This document shows, piece after piece, positions 36,856-45,835 of a DNA stretch of 64,000 nt. The DNA is from Streptococcus mitis. Lineage in GTDB: Bacteria; Bacillota; Bacilli; Lactobacillales; Streptococcaceae. A model generated the notes under the pieces. That model was not told the DNA's origin. It ran no database searches and worked only from the letters and a program-made list of their open reading frames with translations. Within the stretch, counting starts at the first letter, position 1. Each line of letters begins with the position of its first letter. The DNA is taken from NCBI RefSeq assembly GCF_001579045.1, contig NZ_KQ970265.1, positions 32,571-96,570 of the forward strand, given 5' to 3'. A program made the position numbers and the translations under genes.

Positions 36856-36948
36856 ATATATAAAAATTTTACACATTTCTCTTGACAGGGCTTTCTTTTA
36901 GATGTACAATGTATGTGTAGAAAAATTATATATAAAAATCTTATACAT
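36856..36948 (+). promoter_or_regulatory. PadR operon promoter flanked by 21-bp direct repeats
   Basis: TTGACA (36882-36887), 17 bp, TACAAT (36905-36910), a near-consensus promoter. A 21-bp repeat beginning ATATATAAAAAT and ending ACAT occurs at 36856-36876 and again at 36928-36948 with 19 of 21 matches, one copy upstream of the -35, the other in the leader before the AAAAGGAGG site. They are good candidates for PadR binding sites. Confidence 0.7.
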
Positions 36949-36966
36949 TAGAAAAGGAGGTTTCTC

Positions 36967-37293
36967 ATGTACTTTCCAACATCCTCTGCCTTGATTGAAT
37001 TTCTCATCTTGGCCGTACTGGAGCAGGATGATTCTTATGGTTATGAGATTAGCCAGACCATTAAGCTGATCGCTAATATCAAAGAATCCACACTCTATCC
37101 CATTCTCAAAAAATTGGAAGGCAATAGCTTTCTGACAACCTATTCTAGAGAGTTCCAAGGTCGCATGCGCAAATACTACTCCTTGACAAACGGTGGTATA
37201 GAGCAGCTCGTAACCCTAAAAGATGAATGGGCACTTTATACAGACACCATCAATGGCATCATAGAAGGGAGTATCCGCCATGACAAGAACTGA
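36967..37293 (+). CDS. PadR family transcriptional regulator
   Basis: A 108-residue winged-helix regulator. SALIEFLILAVLEQDDSYGYEIS is the canonical PadR start and STLYPILKKLEGNSFLT the recognition region. It overlaps the DUF1700 gene by 14 bp. PadR proteins usually repress their own operon and respond to envelope or drug signals; the direct repeats around the promoter support autoregulation. Confidence 0.93.
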   Translation: MYFPTSSALIEFLILAVLEQDDSYGYEISQTIKLIANIKESTLYPILKKLEGNSFLTTYSREFQGRMRKYYSLTNGGIEQLVTLKDEWALYTDTINGIIEGSIRHDKN

Positions 37294-37873
37294 ATACCTG
37301 ACTCAGCTAGAACTCTATCTCAAAAAACTGCCTCAGGCTGACCAAATTGAAGCCATGGACTATTTCAGGGAACTCTTTGACGATGCTGGAGTCGAGGGAG
37401 AAGAAGAACTCATCGCTAGTTTGGGAACTCCCAAAGAAGCGGCCCACGAAGTTCTCTCAAATCTTCTCGATAAAAAAATCAATGAAGCACCTGCTCAAAA
37501 GAATAACCGACAAATTTTGCATATCGCCTTGTTAGCCCTACTTGCAGCACCCATCGGTATTCCTTTAGGAATCGCCATTCTCTTGGCTCTTTTCGCAATC
37601 CTTGTGGCCGCTTCGAGCGTCATCTTGGCTTTCTTTGCGGTTTCCATACTTGGTATCATCGGCGGATTCCTATTTTTAGTTGAAAGTTTCACTGTCCTAG
37701 CTCAAGCTAAATCAGCCTTTATCTTGATTTTTGGTTCTGGTTTACTGGCTATCGGTGCTTCTTCACTAGTCTTACTAGGTATTTCCTATGTAGCCCGCTT
37801 CTTCGGTCTACTCATTGTTCGCCTGGTGCAATTTGTTCTCAAAAAAGGAAAGAGAGGTGATCAGCATGCGTAA
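37280..37873 (+). CDS. DUF1700 (HAAS domain) membrane protein
   Basis: A 197-residue protein. The N-terminal HAAS domain (about 1-70; TEYLTQLELYLKKLPQADQIEAMDYFRELF in parts) is the usual partner of PadR regulators, followed by four helices (about 78-185). It probably acts with the DUF4097 protein encoded downstream in an envelope-linked signal or scaffold. It overlaps both neighbours. Confidence 0.88.
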   Translation: MTRTEYLTQLELYLKKLPQADQIEAMDYFRELFDDAGVEGEEELIASLGTPKEAAHEVLSNLLDKKINEAPAQKNNRQILHIALLALLAAPIGIPLGIAILLALFAILVAASSVILAFFAVSILGIIGGFLFLVESFTVLAQAKSAFILIFGSGLLAIGASSLVLLGISYVARFFGLLIVRLVQFVLKKGKRGDQHA

Positions 37874-38777
37874 ATTGACAAAAGGATTTCTCATTTTTGG
37901 TGTGGTGACTACCATTATCGGCTTTATCCTGCTCTTTGTAGGCATCCAATCTGACGGGATTAAGAGTTTGCTTGCTATGTCCAAGGAGCCTGTCTATGAT
38001 AGTCGGATGGAAGAGTTGACCTTTGGCAAGGAAGTCGAAAACCTAGAGATCACGCTCCACCAACACGCGCTGACCATCACAGACTCTTTCGATGATCAAA
38101 TCCACATTTCTTATCATCCATCTATTTCTGCTAACCATGATCTTATCACCAATCAGAACGATAAAACGCTGAGCCTCACTGATAAGAAACTGTCTGAAAC
38201 TCCATTTCTCTCTTCTGGAATTGGCGGGATTCTTCATATCGCAAGTAGCTACTCTAGTCGTTTTGATGAAGTTATTCTCCAATTGCCAAAAGGAAGAAGT
38301 CTAAAAGGAATCAACGTGTCAGCCAATCGCGGTCAAACTAGTATCACTAAGGCTAGCCTTGAAAATGCGACCCTCAATACAAACAGCTATATCCTCCGAA
38401 TTGAAGGAAGTCGTATCAAAAACAGTAAACTCACAACCCCTAATATCGTTAATATCTTTGATACAGACCTTACAGATAGTCAGCTAGAGTCAACAGAGAA
38501 GCACTTCCACGCTGAAAATATTAAAGTATATGGTAAAGTAGAACTATCTTCTAAAAATGCGCTCAGTATCATGCTAACTCAAAAAGAAAGCCAAGAAATT
38601 AACTTAGACCTCTCGAGTCACCATGGTTTTATTTATCAATTATTAAGAGATAAGAGTCAACAGAAACCCAACGAATTAAGCAACCCTTACAAAACTGAAA
38701 AGACCGATGTAAAAGGTCAACTCATAGCTAAGGCTGATGATTATATTAGTCTTGAGACTACAGCCAACAGACCTTAA
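37866..38777 (+). CDS. DUF4097 family membrane-anchored protein
   Basis: A 303-residue protein. The ATG at 37866 overlaps the DUF1700 stop by 8 bp and follows AGAGGTGATC; a longer upstream frame lacks such a site. An N-terminal helix (about 7-28) is followed by a beta-rich, adhesin-like repeat region (DUF4097; for example LEITLHQHALTITDSFDD, then ANLNTNS-like turns). PadR-HAAS-DUF4097 is a recurrent operon type. Function unknown. Confidence 0.82.
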   Translation: MRKLTKGFLIFGVVTTIIGFILLFVGIQSDGIKSLLAMSKEPVYDSRMEELTFGKEVENLEITLHQHALTITDSFDDQIHISYHPSISANHDLITNQNDKTLSLTDKKLSETPFLSSGIGGILHIASSYSSRFDEVILQLPKGRSLKGINVSANRGQTSITKASLENATLNTNSYILRIEGSRIKNSKLTTPNIVNIFDTDLTDSQLESTEKHFHAENIKVYGKVELSSKNALSIMLTQKESQEINLDLSSHHGFIYQLLRDKSQQKPNELSNPYKTEKTDVKGQLIAKADDYISLETTANRP

Positions 38778-38834
38778 CAAACCTATTTATATCGACCACA
38801 ATAACGCATATCTAACTAAAAAGGAGGTTCTACC

Positions 38835-39899
38835 ATGAAACAAGAATGGTTTGAAAGTAATGATTTTGTAAAAACAACAAGCAAGAACAAGCCTGATGAA
38901 CAACACAAAGATGTTAGAGACAAGGCTGAAGAAACGATAGTCGATCTCGATACACCAATTGAAAAAAATACTCAAGTAGAGGAGGAAGTCTCTCAAGCTA
39001 AAGTCGAACTTGAAAACCAGCAAGAAGAGACAATTGAAACGCCTGAAGACAGTGAAGCGAGAACAGAAATAGAAGAAAAGAAAGCATTAGATTCTACTGA
39101 AGAAGAGCAAGATCTTTCTGGGGAAACAGAAAAAGTCACTATAACTGAAGAGAGTCAAGAAGCACTTCCGCAGCAAAACACAACCACGAAAGAGCCACTT
39201 CTTCTCAGTAAATCCTTAGAAAGTCCTTATATTCCCGACCAAGCTCCAAAATCTACGGATAAATGGAAAGAGCAAGTGCTTGATTTTTGGTCTTGGCTAG
39301 TGGAGGCTCTCAAATCTCCTACAAGCAAGCTTGAAACAAGTAGCACACACAGCTACACAGCCTTTCTCTTGCTCATTCTGTTTTCTGCATCTTCCTTTTT
39401 CTTTAGTATCTACCACATCAAACATGCTTACTATGGACATATAGCAACTATGCATAATCACTTCCCTGAACAATTTGCTTCATTGAATCTCTTTTCGGTT
39501 ATCTCTATCCTAGTAGCAACCACACTCTTCTTCTTTTCATTCCTCTTGGGTAGTTTCGTCGTGAGACGATTTATCTACCAAGAAAAGGACTGGACGCTAG
39601 AAAAGGTTCTCCAACAATATAGTCAACTCTTGGCAATTCCAATCTTCCTCACTGCTATTGCTAGTTTCTTTGCCTTCTTTGACAGCCTGCGATTTACGGC
39701 CCTCTTGTGTGTGATTAGCATTGGAATCATTCTGCTTGCCAGTCTCCATATCATTACAAGACCAAGTCAAGCAAGTGAAACCGACTCCTTCTATCAATTA
39801 TTCTTGTCTGTCCTTGTGAACGGAGTCATTATCCTCCTCTTCTTTGTAGCTGAAGTCGCACTGATTGGGGATTACCTTCGTATCTTGGCCTTTCTTTAA
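38835..39899 (+). CDS. Membrane protein with long acidic N-terminal region
   Basis: A 354-residue protein. Residues 1-150 are very acidic and low in complexity (many EE, TEE and SQ), and five helices follow (about 175-350). AAAGGAGGTTCTACC precedes the ATG. It is 57 bp after the DUF4097 gene and probably in the same operon. The helix part resembles the DUF6574 type, but I am not sure. The acidic cytosolic tail could bind cations or a partner protein. Confidence 0.72.
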   Translation: MKQEWFESNDFVKTTSKNKPDEQHKDVRDKAEETIVDLDTPIEKNTQVEEEVSQAKVELENQQEETIETPEDSEARTEIEEKKALDSTEEEQDLSGETEKVTITEESQEALPQQNTTTKEPLLLSKSLESPYIPDQAPKSTDKWKEQVLDFWSWLVEALKSPTSKLETSSTHSYTAFLLLILFSASSFFFSIYHIKHAYYGHIATMHNHFPEQFASLNLFSVISILVATTLFFFSFLLGSFVVRRFIYQEKDWTLEKVLQQYSQLLAIPIFLTAIASFFAFFDSLRFTALLCVISIGIILLASLHIITRPSQASETDSFYQLFLSVLVNGVIILLFFVAEVALIGDYLRILAFL

Positions 39900-39902
39900 A
39901 CT

Positions 39903-39968
39903 TCAATCCTGTCTTTCACGGCAGGATTTTTCTATGCCAAAAAGCAAGTCGATTGACCTGCTTCTGCT
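39903..39968. terminator. Two facing terminators
   Basis: AATCCTG...CAGGATTTTTCT (about 39904-39932) ends the plus-strand operon. AAGCAGGTC AATC GACTTGCTT followed by T (about 39942-39966, minus strand) ends the DUF4299 gene. Confidence 0.6.
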
Positions 39969-40829
39969 TTACTTTTCTTGTGCTAATGTTTTAAAATCTT
40001 TGTCTAAGATGGGTTGCACTTCTAATTGATTGGCATCTAGTTGGTGGTAAGATGCTGATGGTAGTGACTCTAGGAATTTTGCATAGTCCAAGCGGGCAAT
40101 GGCTTCATAGTTTTCTGGTTTAGAGCCATCTCCTGTGATTTGAACCAAGTCAATCTCCCACTTGACTTCCTTATCCACCAATTGCTCAATATAGGCTGCA
40201 GGAACAAATGGTTCTCTCGGTAAAACTGTCTTGACTCCTTGAGCCAGATGGTAAACGCCATGCACTTGGTCTTCTCCATCCTGATAGAAGGAAACTCTTG
40301 CAAAGTAGGCGTCTGTCTCTTGAACCGCACGCACACGCGCTTCAAACTGAGCCAAGCCATCTTCCACTAAAAAGCTTTTCAAGTCCTCGTGACTAAAGAA
40401 AACTGGATTAAAAATTCCTTGGCAAATCGTAAAACGGGCTGCATTATCTGTCAGATGGGCTTGAATACTTGCTTGGAAATAAGCTTCAAGATCAAAACCA
40501 TCTAGTCCTTCAATCTCAGTTCCTGTATAAGCAAGCAGAGCATCTAAAAATGACTTGATAATCTGCCAGTCTGTCTTCGTGAGTAGGTCAGGAAGCTTGA
40601 CACGGTAAGCCTTTTGACCATCAGCATAGCTAACCTTAAAGAGAAATTGTGATTGCCCCACTATCGCACACTCGATATATTCGAGACGGTTAAGAGGCTG
40701 ACGGAGATAGACTGCATCATAACTATGCGACTCCAAACCGTCTAGCAAGGCCAAGATCGACTTGGCAGTCAAAATCTCTTGTTCTCCTAAAATGCTCTGT
40801 TTATTTGGAATAAAAAATGTTTTCGTCAT
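39969..40829 (-). CDS. DUF4299 family protein
   Basis: A soluble 286-residue acidic protein without membrane segments. It begins MTKTFFIPNKQSILGEQEIL and has repeated aromatic-acidic stretches such as AYFARVSFYQDGEDQVHGVYHL. I recognise it as the DUF4299 type restricted to Firmicutes. Function unknown. A BOX element separates it from trhO. Confidence 0.75.
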   Translation of the reverse strand: MTKTFFIPNKQSILGEQEILTAKSILALLDGLESHSYDAVYLRQPLNRLEYIECAIVGQSQFLFKVSYADGQKAYRVKLPDLLTKTDWQIIKSFLDALLAYTGTEIEGLDGFDLEAYFQASIQAHLTDNAARFTICQGIFNPVFFSHEDLKSFLVEDGLAQFEARVRAVQETDAYFARVSFYQDGEDQVHGVYHLAQGVKTVLPREPFVPAAYIEQLVDKEVKWEIDLVQITGDGSKPENYEAIARLDYAKFLESLPSASYHQLDANQLEVQPILDKDFKTLAQEK

Positions 40830-40899
40830 AACTGGACTCCTTTGAAATCGTTTACATATAGTAAACCCTATTTTTCTGAAAGATACAGAAACAAACTTT

Positions 40900-41006
40900 A
40901 TACTCTTCGAAAATCAAATTCAAACTGCGTCAGCTTCGCCTTGCCGTACTCAAGTACAGCCTGCGGCTAACTTTCTAGTTTGCTCTTTGATTTTCATTGA
41001 GTATTA
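40900..41006 (+). repeat. BOX element (A-C)
   Basis: TACTCTTCGAAAATCAAATTC on the left and GATTTTCATTGAGTATTA on the right, with GCTTCGCCTTGCCGTA between them. No boxB. This is the only intact copy in the window reading boxA to boxC on the plus strand. Confidence 0.92.
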
Positions 41007-41056
41007 GATTTTTGAGTACAAAGCATAGAAAAACAGCCCCTGAGGACTGTTTGATC

Positions 41057-42043
41057 TTATACAGTAGCTGCTTGATCCAAGCTTTCACCGATAGCGGCTA
41101 GACGCTCGACAACTTCAGCTTGTGTCAATTCATGTTCTGAAACATAGCGGTTACGTGGGTGAACACGGCACTCGTGTGAGCATCCACGAAGGTACTTGTC
41201 TTCATTTTCTTCTGATGTCAAGATACGACGGTTACAGAATGGATTTCCACAGTTGACATAACGTTCACATGGTGTTCCATCAAACCAGTCTTTCCCTACG
41301 ATAGTTGGGTTGACATGGTTGACATCAACGGCGATACGCTCGTCAAAGACATACATTTTCCCATCCCAAAGCTCACCTTGAACTTCTGGGTCTTTACCGT
41401 AAGTTGCGATTCCTCCGTGCAATTGGCCAACATCTTTGTAGCCTTCACGGACCATCCAGCCTGAGAATTTCTCACAGCGAACGCCACCTGTACAGTAAAC
41501 CACGACACGCTTGTCCATGAATTTTTCCTTGTTGTCACGAACCCACTGTGGCAACTCACGGAAGTTGCGGATGTCTGGGCGGATAGCCCCACGGAAATGT
41601 CCTAGGTCATACTCATAATCATTACGTGTGTCAAGGACAACTGTATCTTCGTCAAGAAGGGCTTCTTTGAACTCTTTTGGAGACAAGTAAGCACCTGTTG
41701 TTTCAAGTGGGTTGATGTCGTTGTCAAAGTCGTTGTCTTCCAAACCAAGGTGGACAATCTCTTTCTTGTAGCGAACGAACATCTTCTTGAAGGCTTGTTC
41801 ATTTTCTTCGTCAATCTTGAACCAAAGGTCTTCCATTCCTGGAAGGCTGTGAACGTAGTCCATGTATTTTTGAGTTGTTTCGTAGTCACCTGAAACTGTT
41901 CCGTTAATCCCCTCGTCAGCGACTAGGATACGGCCTTTAAGGCCGATTGATTTACAGAAAGCCAAGTGGTCTGCAGCAAATTGCTCTGCATTTTCAATTG
42001 GAGTGTAAAGGTAGTAAAGTAAGACACGAATATCTTTTGCCAT
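41057..42043 (-). CDS. trhO: tRNA uridine(34) hydroxylase, rhodanese-domain
   Basis: A 328-residue protein of the UPF0176/TrhO (YceA) family, which makes 5-hydroxyuridine at the tRNA wobble position. It has an N-terminal acylphosphatase-like domain (about 1-110), a rhodanese domain with the catalytic loop CTGGVRC near 180, and a C-terminal cysteine cluster ([15 protein letters not shown] and CSHECRVH). I start it at the ATG at 42041-42043 ([11 protein letters not shown]), the conserved family start. Confidence 0.93.
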   Translation of the reverse strand: MAKDIRVLLYYLYTPIENAEQFAADHLAFCKSIGLKGRILVADEGINGTVSGDYETTQKYMDYVHSLPGMEDLWFKIDEENEQAFKKMFVRYKKEIVHLGLEDNDFDNDINPLETTGAYLSPKEFKEALLDEDTVVLDTRNDYEYDLGHFRGAIRPDIRNFRELPQWVRDNKEKFMDKRVVVYCTGGVRCEKFSGWMVREGYKDVGQLHGGIATYGKDPEVQGELWDGKMYVFDERIAVDVNHVNPTIVGKDWFDGTPCERYVNCGNPFCNRRILTSEENEDKYLRGCSHECRVHPRNRYVSEHELTQAEVVERLAAIGESLDQAATV

Positions 42044-42456
42044 AAGATTTGTTCTCTTTTCTATTCTTAAATTTTCAGAATTTTTCATCTAACTATACTA
42101 GTATACCTACTTGAGAAAACGAATGCAATTTATTTGACTGAAAATTGTAGAAGGTTCTCGAAATTTCCTGAATGGTTAAAATAAGGGAAATAAGGGAACA
42201 CGGATATCTATGTTTTCGTTTCAAAAAATCACTGTCTTCCCCAGATAAGCCTGAGGAAAACAGTGCTTCAGTTTTTAGGAATTAGGAATGAATACACGAA
42301 ATCAATCTATACTCTTCTAAAATCAAAAAGCAATCTAGGTAGGTAACCTTTTCATAGATTTATTTCCGATTTTGTCAATATTATCTAAAGCCTCAAAAAG
42401 AATGTTAATCTATCTGTGGTTAGTCCTGTAGTTTACTTTTTGATTTCTGTTTAGCA
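42044..42456. other. Intergenic with hairpin and degenerate BOX
   Basis: A 413-bp stretch. It contains a hairpin CACTGTCTTCCCCAG (42230-42244) / CTGAGGAAAACAGTG (42251-42265) and a decayed BOX-like element at 42308-42459. I see no gene. Confidence 0.55.
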
Positions 42457-42459
42457 CTA
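42308..42459 (+). repeat. Degenerate BOX-like element
   Basis: TATACTCTTCTAAAATCAAA on the left resembles the boxA start. TAGTTTACTTTTTGATTTC followed by TGTTTAGCACTA on the right resembles the boxC end. The interior has diverged. It overlaps the 3' end of the pRiA4b-like pseudogene. Confidence 0.5.
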
Positions 42460-42957
42460 GTGGATTATTTTTTGTTTCTCAACTACCCATTCTTCACAGT
42501 CAAAACCATCATAATCTGGATATTGTTCTGGTGGCGTTCCAATCGAACGTACGAGATAAGCTTCTTCGTCCTCTATCTCGATTTCTCTCAGCACTTGACA
42601 TTCGAAACGCCATTCATCACCGAAGTCGAAAATAAACTTAAATTTTTGTTTGACACTTGGGATATCCAGATAGACATTTTCTGTGTAACGTTCTTCAACA
42701 TCGGCACTGACAAAGCTAAGAAAGTAAGAATCTGCATGACTCCACGCAACATTATCCATGAAAAATGCATGAGCATGATCACTTGCAAAATCGAAACTCC
42801 ATAAAATCACATCTGCTAGTTCCGCTAACGTTTTTGTTTTTGGAATCTGTATATGTCGGCAGCAATCTTTTTTAAATTTGACGGAAATGACCTAAGCTTC
42901 TACAGATGCTGGCTTTTCAACTTCTATTTCTTGTTTTACTAATTTTAAGTGTACCAT
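42457..42957 (-). pseudogene. pRiA4b ORF-3-like gene with internal amber codon
   Basis: A 167-codon frame from the ATG at 42955-42957 (preceded by GGAGGTATT) to 42457. Codon 22 is TAG (42892-42894), after MVHLKLVKQEIEVEKPASVEA; the frame continues VISVKFKKDCCRHIQIPK and through FKFIFDFGDEWRFECQVL, a signature of the plasmid pRiA4b ORF-3 / IS1096 passenger family. The strong ribosome binding site and intact frame after the stop show a recent nonsense mutation. Internal initiation at a GTG near 42810 would give only the last 117 residues. Confidence 0.75.
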
Positions 42958-43064
42958 AATACCTCCAATAGCTAATCGATAGGGTTGCGCCTAAGAGACA
43001 TTCCCTCTCAGTCATTTTAACATAAGTTTGTCTAACTGTGGTATTTGAAACTAGATAATCCCTC

Positions 43065-43080
43065 TGTTTCACGCGAAACA
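43065..43080. promoter_or_regulatory. parS centromere-like site
   Basis: TGTTTCACGCGAAACA matches the 16-bp parS consensus TGTTTCACGTGAAACA at 15 positions and is close to palindromic. Such sites bind ParB/Spo0J and load SMC; streptococci have a few near the origin. Confidence 0.85.
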
Positions 43081-43160
43081 TCCTACTTCCTCCAATTTAG
43101 GAAAGCTATTCTAGCAGTGAGCGTAACGTAATAGGATGGTTTTAATATCTATTCTCTTTG

Positions 43161-43335
43161 CTATCCACATGTTTTACACAGATTGTTAATAACTAACTTA
43201 AAGTGTTTTTGATTTCCCTCTTTATAAATAATAAATATTTAAACTATTACAGAGATTCAGTCAACCACAGGTAATAGCAAGCCACTCAAAGTTATCCACA
43301 CTTATCCACAGCCTGTTAATAACTTTTGTGAATAA
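43161..43335. promoter_or_regulatory. DnaA-box cluster outside oriC
   Basis: Perfect TTATCCACA boxes at 43292-43300 and 43302-43310 (10 bp apart, same face), a reverse TTATTCACA at 43327-43335, TTTTACACA at 43172-43180 and a one-mismatch CTATCCACA at 43161-43169. An AT-rich stretch lies at 43221-43245. No dnaA, dnaN or parB gene is nearby. Confidence 0.75.
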
Positions 43336-43403
43336 TTTTTTCAAGCCAAGACTCATCTCTTACCATTACCAAAAAAGAGCCTGTTGCCAAGCTCTTTAGT
43401 CTA

Positions 43404-44306
43404 TTATTTCTTCTCAGCGCGAAGGGCTGACAAGATTTGTGTACGAATATCATCCACACCATTTGGCGTATTTGGTAAAAAGATGGTTTGATTTCCTTTA
43501 GAGGCAAAGGTATTCAAGGTATCCAAGTACTGGTTAGTCAAAAGGATGGACATGATTTGCTCTTCTGTCATGCCAACATTGGCTTCCTTGAGTTCTGTGA
43601 TAGACTCTGCCAATCCATCCACAATCGCCTTACGTTGTTGGGCAATCCCCACACCATGAAGGCGGTCTTTTTCTGCTTCGGCTTCAGCTGCAGTGACAAT
43701 TTTAATCTTATCTGCTTCTGCCAATTCTTGCGCTGCGACCCGCTTACGTTGCGCCGCATTGATTTCATTCATGGATTGCTTAACTTCTGCATCAGGTTCG
43801 ACCTTGGTAATCAAGGTTTTCACGATAATATAGCCGTAAGTAGTCATTTCTTCTGCTACTTGATGTTGAACTTCAAGGGCAATCTCATCTTTTTTCTCAA
43901 ATAATTCATCCAAGGTTAATTTGGGAACAGAAGAGCGAAGAGCGTCTTCAATATAAGATTTAATCTGAGATTCTGGACGCATGAGTTTATAGTAGGCATC
44001 TGTCACGCTCTGCTCATTGACACGGTACTGGGTCGCTACATTCATCATAACGAACACATTGTCCTTGGTCTTAGTCTCAACCACAATATCACTTTGCAAC
44101 AAGCGCAACTGAATCCGCGCTGCAATCGAGTCAATCCCAAAAGGCAAGCGAATATGAATACCGCTATTGGCAACCTTTTGGTATTTCCCAAAGCGTTCAA
44201 TAATTGCCACCGACTGCTGACGAACCACATAAACCGTACTCAGTGTGACTATCAGCAATAGGAGCACACAAACCACCACAAAAATCATCAAAAATGTTGT
44301 TATCAT
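43404..44306 (-). CDS. SPFH/stomatin-like membrane protein
   Basis: A 300-residue slipin/stomatin-type protein. One N-terminal helix (about 2-24), then the SPFH domain (about 25-190; QQSVAIIERFGKYQKVANSG), a coiled-coil region rich in A, E and K (about 190-230; AQRKRVAAQELAEADKIK), and a short tail. I chose the ATG at 44304-44306, which follows GGAGGTCGCG; an upstream ATG adds six residues. It probably scaffolds membrane domains or protease complexes. A hairpin follows the stop. Confidence 0.9.
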   Translation of the reverse strand: MITTFLMIFVVVCVLLLLIVTLSTVYVVRQQSVAIIERFGKYQKVANSGIHIRLPFGIDSIAARIQLRLLQSDIVVETKTKDNVFVMMNVATQYRVNEQSVTDAYYKLMRPESQIKSYIEDALRSSVPKLTLDELFEKKDEIALEVQHQVAEEMTTYGYIIVKTLITKVEPDAEVKQSMNEINAAQRKRVAAQELAEADKIKIVTAAEAEAEKDRLHGVGIAQQRKAIVDGLAESITELKEANVGMTEEQIMSILLTNQYLDTLNTFASKGNQTIFLPNTPNGVDDIRTQILSALRAEKK

Positions 44307-44437
44307 CGCGACGACCTCCATCATTATTTTTTCCTGTATTATAGCACATTTAAAGAAGGTTGTGCAGTTTTTACTGCGATTTTTCCTGAAATGTCAATAA
44401 TTAGAGGTGAATTGTCCTATTGTCGTCTAATCTCTTG

Positions 44438-45589
44438 CTAAAATAACTCTTTATAAAAGGCAATCGTTTCTTCTAAGGTTGGCATGAATGGATTTCCTGG
44501 TGCGCAGGCATCAATCAAGGCGTTCTTAGAAAGGTATTCAAAGTCGAAATCTTTTTCTTCAATACCAAGTTCAGTCAATTTCTTAGGAATACCTACTGTT
44601 TCAGAAAGCTCCTCAATCTCAGTAATTGCATAATCGGCACACTCTTCATCTGATTTACCTTCTACATGAAGTCCCAAGGCTTTAGCAACATTGCGAAAAG
44701 CTTCTGGTACACGTTTAGCATTTTCACGTTCTATAACTGGTAGCAACATAGCACAGCAAACACCATGAGGCAAGTTATATACAGCACCGAGTTGGTGAGC
44801 CATTGAATGAACATAGCCCAGACCAGCATTATTAAAGCTCATACCACCAAGGAAGATGGCATTAACCATACCTTCACGCGCTTCAATATCGTGTCCGTTT
44901 GCTACAGCACGAGGAAGGTATTCCTTAATAAGCTCAATTGCTCCGATAGAGAGTTTCTTGGTCACATCATAAGCACCAGGTGTTACCAAAGCCTCAACAG
45001 CGTGAGTCAGAGCATCCATACCTGTCGCTGCAGTCAAAGCTTGAGGTTTTGAAATCATCAATTCAGGGTCATTAACAGAGATAAGAGCAAGGCTATTCTT
45101 GTCAACCATTACCATCTTAACCTTGCGTTCTTCGTCGGTAATCACATAGTTAATAGTAATTTCTGCAGAAGTTCCTGCCGTTGTATTGATAGCCACAACT
45201 GGCAAGCCTTTTTTAGCAGACTTATGAAGCCCTTCATAATCCTGTGGTTTCCCACCATTTGTAGCTATGATAGAAATACAACTAGCTGCATCCTGTGGAG
45301 AACCACCACCAAGACTGATGATAAAATCACATCCATGTTCTTCCAAAGTAGCTGCCCCATCTGTGACATTCTTACAAGTAGGGTTTGGCTCTACATCGCT
45401 AAAGATGACATATTCGATTCCTTCTGTATCTAGCGGTTTTAAAACCTTAGGCAAAATGTCACTGCCTTCGATGTACTTATCTGTCACCAAAAGTGCCTTT
45501 TTATAGCCAAGTTCCTTGATATAAGGACCCACTTCATTTACAACACCTTTACCAATAAGGTTGACTGCCGGAACATAAAATGTAGCCAT
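44438..45589 (-). CDS. Iron-containing alcohol dehydrogenase
   Basis: Group III NAD-dependent dehydrogenase, 383 residues. Cofactor-binding GGGSPQDAA near 96 and the metal ligands in the His-rich segments (DALTHAVEA near 195, HSMAHQLGAVYNLPHGVCC near 260-278) are present. Similar to 1,2-propanediol oxidoreductase (FucO) or butanol dehydrogenases. In S. pneumoniae the homolog lies beside the fucose operon as I remember, which is not present here. Its promoter is at 45631-45659. Confidence 0.92.
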   Translation of the reverse strand: MATFYVPAVNLIGKGVVNEVGPYIKELGYKKALLVTDKYIEGSDILPKVLKPLDTEGIEYVIFSDVEPNPTCKNVTDGAATLEEHGCDFIISLGGGSPQDAASCISIIATNGGKPQDYEGLHKSAKKGLPVVAINTTAGTSAEITINYVITDEERKVKMVMVDKNSLALISVNDPELMISKPQALTAATGMDALTHAVEALVTPGAYDVTKKLSIGAIELIKEYLPRAVANGHDIEAREGMVNAIFLGGMSFNNAGLGYVHSMAHQLGAVYNLPHGVCCAMLLPVIERENAKRVPEAFRNVAKALGLHVEGKSDEECADYAITEIEELSETVGIPKKLTELGIEEKDFDFEYLSKNALIDACAPGNPFMPTLEETIAFYKELF

Positions 45590-45630
45590 ATAATTTTCCT
45601 CCTGCGCCTTCGCGCTATTTACTTAACATC

Positions 45631-45659
45631 ATTATATTACTTTTTGTATTCGTTTTCAA
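45631..45659 (-). promoter_or_regulatory. Alcohol dehydrogenase promoter
   Basis: On the minus strand TTGAAA (45654-45659), 17 bp, TATAAT (45631-45636). The leader has a small GCGC-GAAG-GCGC hairpin followed by AGGAGGAAAATT and the ATG. Confidence 0.75.
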
Positions 45660-45835
45660 TTATTTGTGAATTATTTAACAAATCTTTTTAAAAGGAGTGA
45701 ATTTTGACTATTATTTATGAGATCCTTTTCCATCAGCAAACAAAACAAATAGAACAGATTTTGAAATTATAATATACGAGGGCTTGCGAAAACCCTCTGT
45801 CTTCGCCCCTCAATTTAATAAAGGAAGTGTTACAT

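Larger units (their letters stand above)
36374..36966. other. Repeat-rich intergenic region between rpmG and the PadR operon
   Basis: About 590 bp without a gene. From left to right: rpmG terminator; a GAGGCTGGGCAAAAAGTC repeat start (about 36534); a BOX element inserted in that repeat; its continuation AAAATCAGAAAAACGCATAG (about 36753); an IS3-type terminal dyad (36789-36838); and the PadR promoter region. In S. pneumoniae, as I remember, pcpA lies in this place; it is absent here. Confidence 0.6.
42958..43403. other. Intergenic region with parS and DnaA-box cluster
   Basis: A 446-bp AT-rich non-coding region. It holds a parS site (43065-43080), five DnaA-box matches (43161-43335), an AT-rich stretch TTTATAAATAATAAATATTT (43221-43240), and the terminator of the SPFH gene (AAAGAGC...GCTCTTT near 43374-43399). 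Confidence 0.75.

Noticed and set aside
43161-43335. The chromosomal origin oriC itself
   Set aside because: There is no dnaA, dnaN or parB next to it; neighbours are an SPFH gene and trhO, so a secondary cluster is more likely.
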